DNA of 64,000 bases from Jaminaea rosea (Eukaryota; Basidiomycota; Exobasidiomycetes; Microstromatales). The notes under the pieces are model-generated. The model did no database searches, was not told where the DNA came from, and saw only the letters and a program-made list of their open reading frames with translations. Made by a program: the position numbers and the translations under genes. Of this stretch, positions 30,858 to 41,563 are shown piece after piece (the stretch's first letter is position 1; every line of letters begins with the position of its first letter). The stretch covers positions 1 through 64,000 of the forward strand of contig NW_020289982.1 of the NCBI RefSeq assembly GCF_003144245.1, given 5' to 3'.

Positions 30858-33621
30858 ATGCCACCAGACCACGAGGAGGACGAGCAGGGAAGCTTACAGG
30901 AGCGACTCGAGGTGCGTTGATTGTCTGCCGTTGCCTCGATTCGACTCGACTCGACTCGACTCGACTCGACTCGACTCGACTCGGTTCAATGCAGAGAGCT
31001 CTGAGAGCCAAGTCAGAGGTAAATGCACAGGAGAGCTGACGATTCGGAGTTCATGCGCCTCTCCAGGCCATATACTGTCCCCCTCTCGACCCTTCCCTCG
31101 TAGCAGCTATTGCGCACGATGAAGGGCAGACCTTGCAGAGCGCGAGGGAGGTGTTGGACGCTCTTGCCAGGAGTGCTCGTGATGAAGAGGAACAGACGGA
31201 GGAGGCAGTCTTTGGATCTGAGGGAGAGGCAGCAACAGCGCCGCCAAGGGAGAGCGTTGTTCCCGATGAGAGTCAGGAGGAGCGTATAGAGAGGATGTTG
31301 GACGAGTTTCATTTGGGGGAGGAGTTTGATCAGGAGAAAGGGAAGGGTCACACCGCCTCCTCCAGGAGCAAGACAGGAGGGACAGCTTCACGACGCCGGG
31401 AGAAATGGTCGAAGCTGTCCTCATCTGACAACAAGAGCTCCTCGCCGGCTTCTTCGGAGCAATCCTCGCCTGATACGACGGGCGACACACAGGCAGAAGA
31501 AGAAGGAGAAGCCAGTACATCCCGCACCTCCCTGGACGATCTGAGCGATCGAGAATTCCCTCCTTACGATGAGGTCGCATCCAAGCTCCACTCCTCCTCC
31601 TCCAGCACCTCCACCACCTCCAGCCCCCCCTCTTCATCAAACAGCAACAATGAAGACCCACTCGACTTCCTCAGCCACGCTTTCCCAACTCGCACTCGCG
31701 CCTTCCTCTCCGAAACCCTACAAGACTGCCGTCGAGATGTGGGCGTGGCGATTGACACGCTCATGGCTATCGATATGGTGGAGCGCGAGGAGGGAGATGC
31801 GGCGGCTGAGGCTATGCTTCGATCTTCTGAGCTAGCGGACATGAGCAGGTCCCCCTCGTCATCTTCTTCGTCTTCCTCGACGGGGGGTGGGCTGAACTTT
31901 GAAGCCCTGGCCGATGGGACGCGGGCAGTCAAGGGAAAGAAGGGGAGAGCCTTACGAAGGAAAGCGTTGGAGGAGAAGCTGAGGGCCAGTGGAGGGGAGG
32001 TGCCCGTGGGCAAGGCTGGATTGACTAAAGTGACACTGGGTGATGTGCGACAAGGAGGAGGAGGGGGAGGCGGCAGTCGACCGACGAGCGGTAGTGCTCG
32101 CAAAAGCGGCGAAGCTGCTGGAGCCGCTTCGCGGGGAAAAGACGACTTTGCAGGGCTCTCAGATAGGGAGATCGCTGAACGTCTAGCAAAGGAGGAGGAT
32201 CCTGAGGCGGGTGAGCCGGTCAAGTGAGTGCGCGACGAGGCGAGGCAAGGCTCGACTCGCTGCCAGTTCTGTTCTGTTCTGACCATTCTTTCACTCCCTG
32301 CCCTCACGCACTGCGCAGAGATAACCAATGGCTCCTCACCAGCTCGGTCCTTTCGCAAATCTCGGTCCTCCTCTCCCTACCTCCGACTCAAGCAACCTCA
32401 ACCTACAACGCCTCAGGCTTCAACCTTCACATCGCCGTCGGTCGTCTAATCGACTCGGCGGCCTCCTCCTACCCCACCCTCCAGAGCCTCGACAAAGCAG
32501 GCGCAGCGCCCGAGGGGACGGCGCAGCGCATCGTGGAGAGTCTGGCATCTCTCTCCGGTAAGAGCAGGGAGAGTGCGGCACTCTGTCTCCGAGCGACCAA
32601 GGGACGACAGGACGCTACGCTCGACCTGCTCAACCTCGTCGACGTGGTGCGCGAGGCGGCCGCGGGGGAGAAACCGGACGAGTTGGACCCGTTAGGGAAA
32701 TTGCGCCATCCTACCCCTGCTGCGGACGAGGCGAAGCGACAGAGGGATGGTGCCCTGGCTTCTCAGCAAGGTCTGAGCAGTACGACCTCCAATGTGGACC
32801 CGCGACCAGGCGAGGTGGTCGACTTGGCAGCGATGGAACGGGCGAGGCGCGCCGGTGGCTTCTCACGCGCTGCGGCTGCAGGCGGGAGTGGGGTGGTCCC
32901 CACCGGCCAGGCAAAGGCTATGGCCTCCCTACGCGACGGAACTGCGCCCGTGGCCGTGTCCTTCCCTCCCTCCGCTGGCGCCACTACAGGCTCTGCCGGC
33001 CTGTCAGAGGCAACTCAGTCCCTCCTCGCTGGCGTCGGCGGAGGCGGAGGCGGCGATACGATCCGGTACGACTCCCGTGCCCCCACTGCTCGCGAGCGGG
33101 AGAAGCGCATCGCCCACGCGCAGGGAATGGCAGCCGACTATCGTCTTCGACGGGATCGTTGTCTCCAGCAAGCGGGCAACGCATGGCGTTCCACCCCCGG
33201 CGGCAAGGATCGGGGAGCCGCCTTCTACTATGCGGACGAGGCGAGGCGACTCGAAGGTAAAGGGAGGGCTTGGCAACTCCGAGCTGCTGAGGAGCTTGTG
33301 GCTTATCGTAGGGGCAAGCCGAGCGCTTATGGACATGCGGGACAGGGAGGGGTGGTGGATCTGCATGGGGTTACGGTTAGGGAGGCGTTGAGTATTGTTA
33401 GTGAGGAGTTGAATGTGTGGTGGAGTCGACCTAGTGGGGCGGGGGTCGGGGTGGGGCAGGGGAGGAGGGAGGCGTTGACTATCGTGACTGGGGCGGGGAG
33501 ACATTCTCCTAATCAGGTGGCCATCTTGACACCTTCGGTTGCAAAGTACTTGCAGCGAGAGGGGTGGAGAGCCGATGTGGATCGGCAGAGGGGAGTCATC
33601 GTTGTGCGTGGGCGCGTGTAG
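30858..33621 (+). CDS. CUE2: Cue2/N4BP2-type protein with CUE-like and Smr domains
   Basis: Exons 30858-30911, 31067-32223 and 32319-33621 give 837 residues. A CUE-like ubiquitin-binding segment occupies about residues 14-60 (LEAIYCPPLDPSLVAAI) and is joined across intron 1. The middle is Ser/Glu-rich, with further helical segments at DNQWLLTSSVLSQISVLL. Near the C-terminus a DUF1771 motif (REREKRIAHAQGMAADYR) precedes the Smr domain (about 745-837) with VVDLHGVTVREAL and TGAGRHSPNQ. The family includes yeast Cue2, which cleaves mRNA at stalled ribosomes in no-go decay, and human N4BP2. The first intron carries a TCGAC microsatellite. Confidence 0.85.
30941..30980. repeat. TCGAC pentanucleotide repeat, eight copies
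   Basis: Eight perfect TCGAC units inside the first intron of the Smr-domain gene, 29 bases after its donor site. Confidence 0.95.
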
Positions 33622-33773
33622 AGGGGCAAGAGGCCAGATGGCAGGGGAGAATTGGGAGTCGCATTTTTCTCGCTGGGCTGGTAGACTTGTTGCTGCTACT
33701 ACTGCTGCTGCTGCTGCTGCTTTTTGCTACTTTAGACAGTCAATTGGGAACCGCCACATCGCACCGTACCACG

Positions 33774-34562
33774 CTATGCCACACCAGCCTTCTGCTGCAT
33801 GTTGCGCACCTCCTCGGGTCTCCTCAGTCCACCAGGCAACTCCCTCTCCGCCGCCACATACCCGCATCCCTTGCATTTTCTCCCCTTCTCATCCTGGCCC
33901 CACTTGGAAATAATGGGCTTCAACTGCGTGCCCAAATCCGTACACTTGAACCTCTCCTCCCTGACAAGGAAAGGCTTCCCCTCGTGCGCCTCCAGATTCG
34001 GACAGTACCACCTCATAGCATCTTCCCCCTCTGCGCCGGGTACGTTGGGACGCGTTCGTTCCACTACCAGGCCGACGGTATTCTCGAAGCGACAGGGGGA
34101 ATGAGGGGTGTTGGCGGGCAGCATGAACATCTCGCCTTCACCGATGACGATGTCCTCGAACATGCCCGTCTTGGGTGAGATGACTTTCAGGATCATGGCT
34201 CCTTGGACTTGGTAGAAGAATTCTTCGGTGGGCTGAGGAGCACCGAAAGGGGTAGAGGGTGAGATGAGTCAGCGAGGTGCGCGATGTGGGGATGTCGTGT
34301 GAGCCCCCCTCCGCCTACGCCTCCTGGGAGTCGCCACAGCCACAATTCTCGTGTCCGAGAAAGTGGCTCATGTACGAATGGGGAGAAATGAGGCGATACT
34401 CACCTGGTAGTGATAATCACTCCTAGCATTCGGTCCCCCAACAACCATGACCGTATAATCCTCCGTCTTGAAGAGGCAGAAGTTGCCCACTGGAGGTTGG
34501 AGGCGATCTCTGTTCTCCTCGAGCCATTTGGGGAAGTTGATCGGGGGTGGGAAGGAGCTCAT
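33774..34562 (-). CDS. BNA1: 3-hydroxyanthranilate 3,4-dioxygenase
   Basis: Exons 34562-34404 and 34232-33774 give 205 residues. It is the cytosolic cupin iron enzyme that opens the ring of 3-hydroxyanthranilate on the way from tryptophan to quinolinate and NAD. The N-terminus reads [18 protein letters not shown]. The iron ligands are visible: His of RSDYH, Glu of PTEEFFYQ and His of [10 protein letters not shown]. The C-terminal part has [12 protein letters not shown] and a KCKGCG knuckle. The first CxxC of the bacterial and yeast rubredoxin-like site is reduced to YCPNL, so only part of that structural metal site remains. The DYH-to-FYQ spacing across the splice matches the family exactly, confirming the intron. 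Confidence 0.96.
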
Positions 34563-34928
34563 GGCTGGGCTAAGCTGGGCAAGGGCGGGTGGCGTGCGTC
34601 GAGGTGGTGTTGCGATGATTGAGTTGATGGTTTATGTTGAGAAAGAGCCAAAATTGTGCTGCTCACTCAGCATTCAGTCGAGCGGCCTATTCATTTCGCC
34701 TCGAATTGCCGGCGGGGAGGTGGGGCGGGAGTGGAGACCGACTCGACTCGACTCGACTCGACTGAGCTCATCGGAACGGAACATGACCCGCCGCCTCCCA
34801 TCTGGACGGATGGATGGGCTGGTCCAAGCGGCGACGGCAGTCGCTTGCCAAAGCCAAGGCACGGGACGAGGCCCCTTTCAATCTCCCTCTCCACACTAAC
34901 ACGTCCCCCGACACCGCATCACATTGCC
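34563..34928. other. divergent promoter of BNA1 and VMA10
   Basis: 366 bases with a CTCGA/TCGAC-type repeat near its middle (34739-34763). No gene seen. Confidence 0.6.
34739..34763. repeat. CGACT/TCGAC pentanucleotide repeat, about five copies
   Basis: Perfect run of CGACT units (TCGAC in another register) in the intergenic region between two divergent genes. Confidence 0.9.
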
Positions 34929-35636
34929 ATGGTGAGTGCCGCCCTAACTATAGACTTATTCTACCCGTGGTGCTGACCAATGCTACCTACTTGACCTCGT
35001 CCTCGCTCGCAAACAGGCCGCTCAACAATCCCAAGGCATCCAGACGCTCCTCGAGGCAGAGAAGGAGGCGGCAAAGATCGTCCAGAAGGCGAGGAATTGT
35101 GAGTCCCTCCCCTTCCCGCAATGTCCACTTCGAGATTCTCCTGATCTGATCATAAGATTGACCCCTTCCATCTTGCTTCTCGTCCTCCTCCCTCGTCCCT
35201 GGTTACTTGGCACCACACGCGCCCAGACCGAACCCAAAAGCTCAAGGACGCTCGCAGTGAAGCGGCAAAGGACATTGAGGAGCTCAAGGCTAGCAAGGAT
35301 CAGGAGTACCAGAAGTACAAGAAGGAGGTGCGTCGTTCGATCGTTCGAAAGCTGCATTTGCGTCATCATTTCTTGTCCTCTTGTCCCCTCGACTGACCCC
35401 GTCCATCCATCCTCCCCTCGTTCCTCGCTCTCTCTTCTCCTCCCCGCCCCTCCTCTCATCAGCACGAAAGCGAACAATCCACCTCCTCCTCTGCCGTAGA
35501 GAAGGAGACAGACGCAGAACTGAAGCGCATCGAGGAGTCGTACAAGAAGAACAGGGACGATGTAGTTCAGAAGCTGTTGGACCGCGTTGTCCAGGTCAAG
35601 GCAGAGATGCATCGTAATGCTGTCAAGGTGGAGTAG
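34929..35636 (+). CDS. VMA10: V-type proton ATPase subunit G
   Basis: Four exons, 34929-34931, 35017-35098, 35227-35327 and 35463-35636, give 119 residues, the usual length. The first coding exon is the ATG alone. The protein begins MAAQQSQGIQTLLEAEKEAA and continues IVQKARNYRTQKLKDARSEA, the signature of subunit G, which forms the peripheral stalk with subunit E in the V1 sector of the vacuolar proton pump. The rest is a charged coiled coil (EEIEELK-like repeats, KRIEESYKKNRDDVVQKLL). An intron directly after the start codon is also known in yeast VMA10. The chain is not visible as a single open frame and depends on three splices, all in phase. Confidence 0.95.
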
Positions 35637-35750
35637 GTACGGACGAGAATTGAGATTTTGTTTATAGTACATGACATGATTTGCTATCTTTGGGCTATGA
35701 GACTGGATGTGGATGTGGTGCGGGGCCGAGGAGGGGGAGGGGCGAGCAGG

Positions 35751-36953
35751 TCAGGCGATTCGTACCTTCTTCGAGCCGGAGCCCGTGCCAGCTTTGCGCT
35801 TCTTGAAGGGATTGGGAGCTGAAGCTGGCGCTGGATCTGATGGCGGCGGTGAAGCTGATGCTGCTGATGCTGCTGCTGCGCTCAATGAAGGCTCCGTAGC
35901 CGACTCTGATGAAGGTGGCTGTGCATCCCCTTCCTCCTCCTCCCTCTTGACCTCCGCCTCCTTCTTGACCACCTCTCTTCCCTGCTGCTCCTCCTCCTTC
36001 TTCGCAAGACCAGCATCTACAGCACTGCCCCTCGTATCCGCACCCCCACTCTCACTCCGACTTGCCGGCGCAAGGCGCAATCCCCCCGCCCAATCCTCCG
36101 GCCTCAATCTGGCCCTCTGCTCCTCCCTCTTTCTCTGCTCACGAGCCATATCCGTCTCTGGAGCCCTCTCTCGTTTCTTGACCTTTATGATCACCCCTCC
36201 TTCCCCATCTTGATCGTCGTCATCATCATTATCGTCAAGGACGCGCTCCCTGAGGCGGAATGAGCGAGCCTCGGAGCGTTCACCCCCAGCAGCGCCGAGA
36301 GGGGCGGGTGGATGGTCGATCAGACGCTCAGCAGCAGCAGCAGCGGAGGATGAAGCAGAAGGTAGAGTAGTGACCTCCTCCCATTCACCTGGTATCGCCT
36401 GACGCTGCGCATCTCGTGCCTCCTCTTCCTCGCGGGCCCGTGTCTCCTCTTCAGCTTGACGTTGCCATTTCAACGCTTCTTCGTCCGCCGCGAGGGAACC
36501 GTACGCTTCCAGCTTGTTGGAGGGGGCCCAGCGCTTGGGTGCGGATGGGGCCGGTGGCGGTGGTGGTGGGACCGATTGGGCGGTGCTGGATGAGGCTACA
36601 GGTGGGGCAGGCGGTGATGCGCCTGATGCTACATCTTTACTATGAGCCTCCTGTGCTGCCTGCGAGGAGAAAGAAGGGAGAGGTGCATTCGTCAGTCTCA
36701 TCCTATCATACTGCGTCTCTCTCCCTCGCGACGACGTACGTACCCTCTCAATCCTCATCATCTCCCTCTTTGCCTCCTCCTTTTCCCTCGCCTCCCTCTC
36801 CTGTCGCTTGTACACATCCCTCAAGGCCCGCTGCACGTTGTTCTTGTGGCGTAGACCTTCTTCGTGTTGACGCCGAGAGGGGAGATCGTCATTGATTGTT
36901 ATATCGCAGTACTTGCATGTCCAGCGACGGGTGGAGACCCAGTAGTCTGCCAT
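35751..36953 (-). CDS. WBP4/FBP21-type U1-like zinc-finger splicing factor
   Basis: Exons 36953-36744 and 36659-35751 give 372 residues. The N-terminal matrin/U1-C-type zinc finger is clear: MADYWVSTRRWTCKYCDITI with C...C...H...H and EEGLRHKNNVQRALRD. This matches WBP4/FBP21, a spliceosomal B-complex protein. No WW domain is visible; the remainder is Ala/Glu/Arg-rich with coiled-coil stretches and ends in a basic NPFKKRKAG...KKVRIA. The 84-nt intron is a multiple of three and open; it is called because it has a GTACGT donor, ACTGAC branch site and CAG acceptor. If retained, 28 residues are added. Confidence 0.85.
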   Translation of the reverse strand: MADYWVSTRRWTCKYCDITINDDLPSRRQHEEGLRHKNNVQRALRDVYKRQEREAREKEEAKREMMRIERVRTSSRGRETQYDRMRLTNAPLPSFSSQAAQEAHSKDVASGASPPAPPVASSSTAQSVPPPPPPAPSAPKRWAPSNKLEAYGSLAADEEALKWQRQAEEETRAREEEEARDAQRQAIPGEWEEVTTLPSASSSAAAAAERLIDHPPAPLGAAGGERSEARSFRLRERVLDDNDDDDDQDGEGGVIIKVKKRERAPETDMAREQRKREEQRARLRPEDWAGGLRLAPASRSESGGADTRGSAVDAGLAKKEEEQQGREVVKKEAEVKREEEEGDAQPPSSESATEPSLSAAAASAASASPPPSDPAPASAPNPFKKRKAGTGSGSKKVRIA

Positions 36954-37154
36954 GATGGTGCGGGGGTGTGGATAGTGTAGAGAGGAGAGGGAGGAGGCGG
37001 AAAGAGAGGAGCCAAGGAGAAAGAGGCGAAGGCGAGGGCGAGGGCGAGGGCTCAGCCCGCCGAGTGGAGTCGGTTGGTTGGTTGGGTCCGCCTCGTGTGC
37101 GTCTCTCTATCCTCGTTTACCTCTCCACCTCCACCACCACCACCCGAACACACC

Positions 37155-37715
37155 ATGTCCACCCCCATCCCCACACCAGCAACACCCTCCTACCCCTCCG
37201 CATCACTAACTGCCCTCTCCCTCTCCTCTCAAAAGGACACATCCAAAGTCCTCGTCCGTTTCAAAGCAATCGGCTCTGCCCCCATCATGAAGAATCGAGA
37301 CTTCAGGATAACCGCATTCAATCGTTTTCAGGCGGTTGTGGTGTTCCTACAGAAGGAGCTCGCCGCGAGTGGCGGCAATGGTGGTGCGATGGGAACGGGT
37401 GGGGTGGGGGGTGGATTGGTGAGTACGGCGTGAAGAGAGAAGGGAAGGGGGCGGGGCTGACACTGATTGTATGCGCTCGCGGCGACAGTTTCTCTACATT
37501 AACAACTCCTTTTCGCCTTCCCCGGATGACACCGTGGGGAATCTCTTTCGAGTGGGTTGTGTTGCTTCGATGCCCGGCCTGGCCTGTGGCGCGCAAACGG
37601 CTGGCTGACCTTGCCTTTCGCCCCACCTCATATCTCTCGCCCACACCTCTCGCAGTGCTTTGGTACGGATGGCCACTTGATCGTCAACTACTCAACTACG
37701 CCCGCCTTCGGATGA
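37155..37715 (+). CDS. ATG12: ubiquitin-like autophagy protein Atg12
   Basis: Exons 37155-37418, 37489-37551 and 37656-37715 give 128 residues. The C-terminal ubiquitin-like fold reads [39 protein letters not shown] and [19 protein letters not shown]. The chain ends directly in Gly, as needed for activation by Atg7 and attachment to Atg5. The Atg12-Atg5 conjugate promotes Atg8 lipidation on the growing autophagosome. A Gly-rich loop ([15 protein letters not shown]) is inserted between two strands. The first ATG before [11 protein letters not shown] is used; no signal peptide. Convergent with the E2 gene, 114 bases between stops. Confidence 0.95.
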
Positions 37716-37829
37716 TCAGCGCGACGCTCAGCAATTATAATGTGACGATTAATCCGAGCCGCTTCAAGACCAAGCAGAATCAAGTAGCGCCAGCAAGCAT
37801 TTCCGTCTCATCATCTCGCCCACGCAATG

Positions 37830-40800
37830 CTACGCCGCACCACTGGGTGCACAAGCGGCAGCATCATCCACGCTAGAGCGCTTGCCATCCTGTAAAGCCT
37901 CCAACCCCTTCAGAGCCCTCTCCAGCACAATGGCCGCTCCACCGCTCAAGGGCTCCATACTCGTCCCTTCAATCTCCACAAGCGCCGCCGCCGTCCCCGC
38001 CTCCTCGACATCATCGCCACCACCCTCCTCGGCACGCTTCCTCTTCTTCCTCTCCCTCACCTCCCTCGACAACCTCAGTAACGCCCTCGCGTCTTCAACC
38101 AGCACGTCCAGCCTCCTACTCCCCTCTCCAAAGTAATACTCGCGAACCACCTCCTCGAATCCCTCTACCGCAGCGGGAGCAGTGATGGCCCGCCTCACGA
38201 AGCCCATGGTAGCCACATAAGCCCCCTCATTGAAGAGCCTCGCATTCACCCTCCCCTCCTCCGTCCCCTTCAATCGTTCGAAAGCCGGTTCGGTATAGTA
38301 AGGTTGGTCCACCAGCACCAAGCTCGCTATACTCACAAAGAGCTGGAGTAGACTACTCTTGGAAGGTTGCCAGCTCTCGCTCGCCCTCTCTCCGCTCCAT
38401 GTGCCCAGCAAGCTCAAGCAAACTTTCCCGTCCTCGTACAGGTTAGGGCTTGCACGACCTCGCCCGTCCGTCCAGGAGTGGAAGAAGACCTTGGGGGGAA
38501 GACGGGGAAAGGAGTCGAGGGCAACGTCAAATAGGAAGGGCCCGTCCGCGTAGGGTGTGCCGGGGGAGCCGAAGATGAGGACACGGAGTAGGTCCAGACG
38601 ATCAGAGTAGGTGCGGACTACTATGTTCGTGGGAAGGGCTGAGCGGAGTGATTTGTGCTCGCGGGTTAGGCGGGAGAGGAAGGTGCGATCACCTGCGGGT
38701 GGGCCGGTGGAGTGATAGTGGTGCGTCGAGGGGGCCGAGTCGAGGATTTCGAAGGGAGACCAGGAGGGGCTGCTTGGTGGAGGTCGGGAGGAGGAGGGAA
38801 GAGTGTAGGTAGGCCGGCGGGAGGGCGGCGCGACTCCGGATGGTGGGTGGGCAGGTGGGGCTGATGGGTCCTCCGCTGCTCGAGACTGCGACTTCGATTG
38901 CGGTGGTGCTTCGGGATGAGTTGCCGTGGGCTCCATTGCAAGCTGTCGTACCGCTGCGCCCGGACCTGACGTAGAGGTGTCAAGCGCGATTGGTGTCGGC
39001 GCATGGGGGGCAGCGCTTGCGCCATTGACGTTAGCGATGGCGTTCCCGTTAGCTCCACTCGTTCTCCCACCAATCTCCTCATCAACACGAATAGCATCCC
39101 CGTCCTCTTCCTCCTGCTGCTGCTCCTCCTCATCATCCTCCCACTCCCCCATCTCCACATCCTCCACCTCCCTCCCATCCTCCGTCTGCCATCTCACCTC
39201 CTGATCCCATGGAACCCCTACCGTCCCACCCAAGATCCCCATCCCGAGCATGCCCCCTTCCCCATCCATCCCCTCTGCCCCCTCAAGCGGTGCGTCTTCC
39301 TGGTTGAAAAAGTCTTCGAGCTTATTCAACTCTGTAGGAGGTACAGTTCGCATCGTCTCTCCGTCCGGTAGCAGTATTTTCGCGTACCCCTGCGAATCGA
39401 GATCGACTACCATTCCCAACCAATCCAACTTTGACTGACCCTTCTCCTCCTCAGTGAGATCGACGCTCAATCTAGGGTAGAGGAAAGGAGCACTGAAGCT
39501 TTTTGGATGTTTGTCGAGGAAAGATTGGACCACCTGCTCAAAGGAGTCGACCCAGTTGAACCCGGGTTCAACGGGAGCGCCTAATCTTGGAATGTGCGGG
39601 AGGGCTATCGAGTCGTGGGGACGACGGCCTATGAGGACTAGCTCGCCTCGATGGATGCCGTGTTGCCAGATGGACTCTAGGCCGGGCTCTTCGCCGTACA
39701 CGTCGAGCTCGAGGGCAGGGACTACTTGCTGCTGCGGGTGGTGATGTCCCTCTTCCACCGAGCTTGCTGAGCCAGCAGCATAAGGCGCAACGACGGCCGT
39801 TCGTTCTTCGGAGTCGAAGGACTGCACGACGACCAGCTGTCCCTGCCCCTGCCCCTGCTCTTGCGTCTGAGCCTGAGCGGACTCAGCCTCGCCACTCCTC
39901 CACGTCACCAGCTCCCCCGGGTACGTATCGTGCGGGTCAATCATCGAGGCCACGGGAAGCACGCGCGTCCCCGCCTCGTGGCTGAGGGATCCGTCCTGCC
40001 ATTTCACCGTGACGTCCAGCGAGGAAGAGACGACTTCGAAGATGGGCGAGCGAGTTTGGCTGCCTGGATTTCTAGGCATGCCCATCTCGCCGGCATTCCC
40101 CTCAGCTTCTGTTTGCTCAGTCAGCAGAGTCAACTGCCGCTCTGCCTCGCTCTCCCCGTACGCGTCGACGAGGGCGCAACGCAGATCCTCTTCGCGGCGA
40201 AACACGACCATATCCCCCACCAGGGCCGCCCCGTCTGGGCTTGTCCTTGCTAGGATCAACTTGGGCAAGTCTTCTGCCCAGTAAGCTGGGGGTTTTGAGT
40301 GTGAGTCCTGCGCAGCTGGGGAAAGGGTTTGGTTGACGGCGAGCCAGTTGACCCAGGCGCCTCGATGCTGCACGTCTATAAGGGTGAAGTCGCTGTAGGT
40401 GGACAGATCGCTTGTGGGTGGGTTGGAAGGGTGGGTGAGACGGATATAACCGTCACCAAGGGTCCAGGGACGCTGAGTGAGCGAGCGAAGATGAAAGGAG
40501 GGGAGGAGGAGGTTGGGCAGTCAGCGGGTTGTCTCAGATGACATGAAACGACAGGAGATTGACGCAGTCTGCCTTTCTCACCTTTTCCCGCTTGCCTACA
40601 TCGTAGTCAGAGATGGTATCATATGTATGATAGACGACGTGTTTCCCATCCTCGCCTGTCTCCACACTCGCCCACGTATGCTCAATAATGACCTCTTCGA
40701 TTACGCCGATCCAATCGTCGTATACGACGTGTGATCCAGGCGAATAGCGACGTGTGGATATGAGTTCGCGTGCGGGAACCTCGAGGAGGCGAGTGTCGTT

Positions 40801-41352
40801 GACTTCTACTTCTGAGGGGCGCTCAAGGTTGGGCTTGGGCTTGAGTTGGACCATCGACTCGGTATCGACAATGACGCCCGACTGGGCTTGAGTGAGGGAC
40901 TTTTTGACTATGTCGCCGATGACGAGGAGTCTGGAGCGGGGCGTGCGGAAGGTATAGATGTCAGCGAATCGACGTGAGGTGAGGTGGATAGACTCGGCGC
41001 GCTTTGCGCATCTAGCTCACCTATCCACCAGCTTGACCTCGGACGAAGCAACAATGGCTCGATCTCCCTCGCCCGTGGTGCGCCAAACCACGCCCACCTC
41101 ACCCTTCCTCAGCGGTCTATCCAAGTCTCCATGATGGTGATGATGCTGATTAGGTAATGATGCGCCTGTCTCTGCAATATGGTCTGCCTCTTCGTGCCAG
41201 GTGCGCAATACGATGCCAGTCTCGATCTTGCCATCGACATGGCGCTCGACGATGTCCTGTCGATAGAGGAGAGACGTCGGCGGTGGGACTGAGGATGTCG
41301 CTGTTGAAGAGGACGACGATGCAGAGGGGCGCGGGATGCGACGACGTGGCAT
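37830..41352 (-). CDS. UBE2O-type E2/E3 hybrid ubiquitin-conjugating enzyme
   Basis: Exons 41352-41021, 40930-40582 and 40472-37830 give 1107 residues. The N-terminal two thirds contain SH3/tudor-like conserved regions as in UBE2O (YRQDIVERHVDG, GVVWRTTGEGDRAIV, LVIGDIVKKS). A long acidic and Ser/Pro-rich spacer follows. The UBC fold lies at about residues 810-960, with VFFHSWTDGRGRASPNLYED and the catalytic Cys in GKVCLSLLGTWSG. The usual HPN is SPN, as UBE2O also lacks the His. After the core are QPYYTEPAFE and a basic helical tail. UBE2O ubiquitinates orphan basic proteins such as unassembled ribosomal subunits; the fungal role is inferred. Confidence 0.9.
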
Positions 41353-41563
41353 CGTTGCGTCAAGAGTCGATTGGTTGACTGATTCAAGATTGAAGGGGCA
41401 AAGAAAGTTGTCAGTCGAGGCCAGAGGCGAGGCGGACAGACAGACCAGCGTCGACGGAAAGCCAATCGACGACGCACGACTCGGTTCGCTTGACTTTTGA
41501 ATTTACCTTCTTGCTTGCTTGCTTGCTTCTTTCCTTCCTTCCGCCTCGCTCCCTTCATCAATC

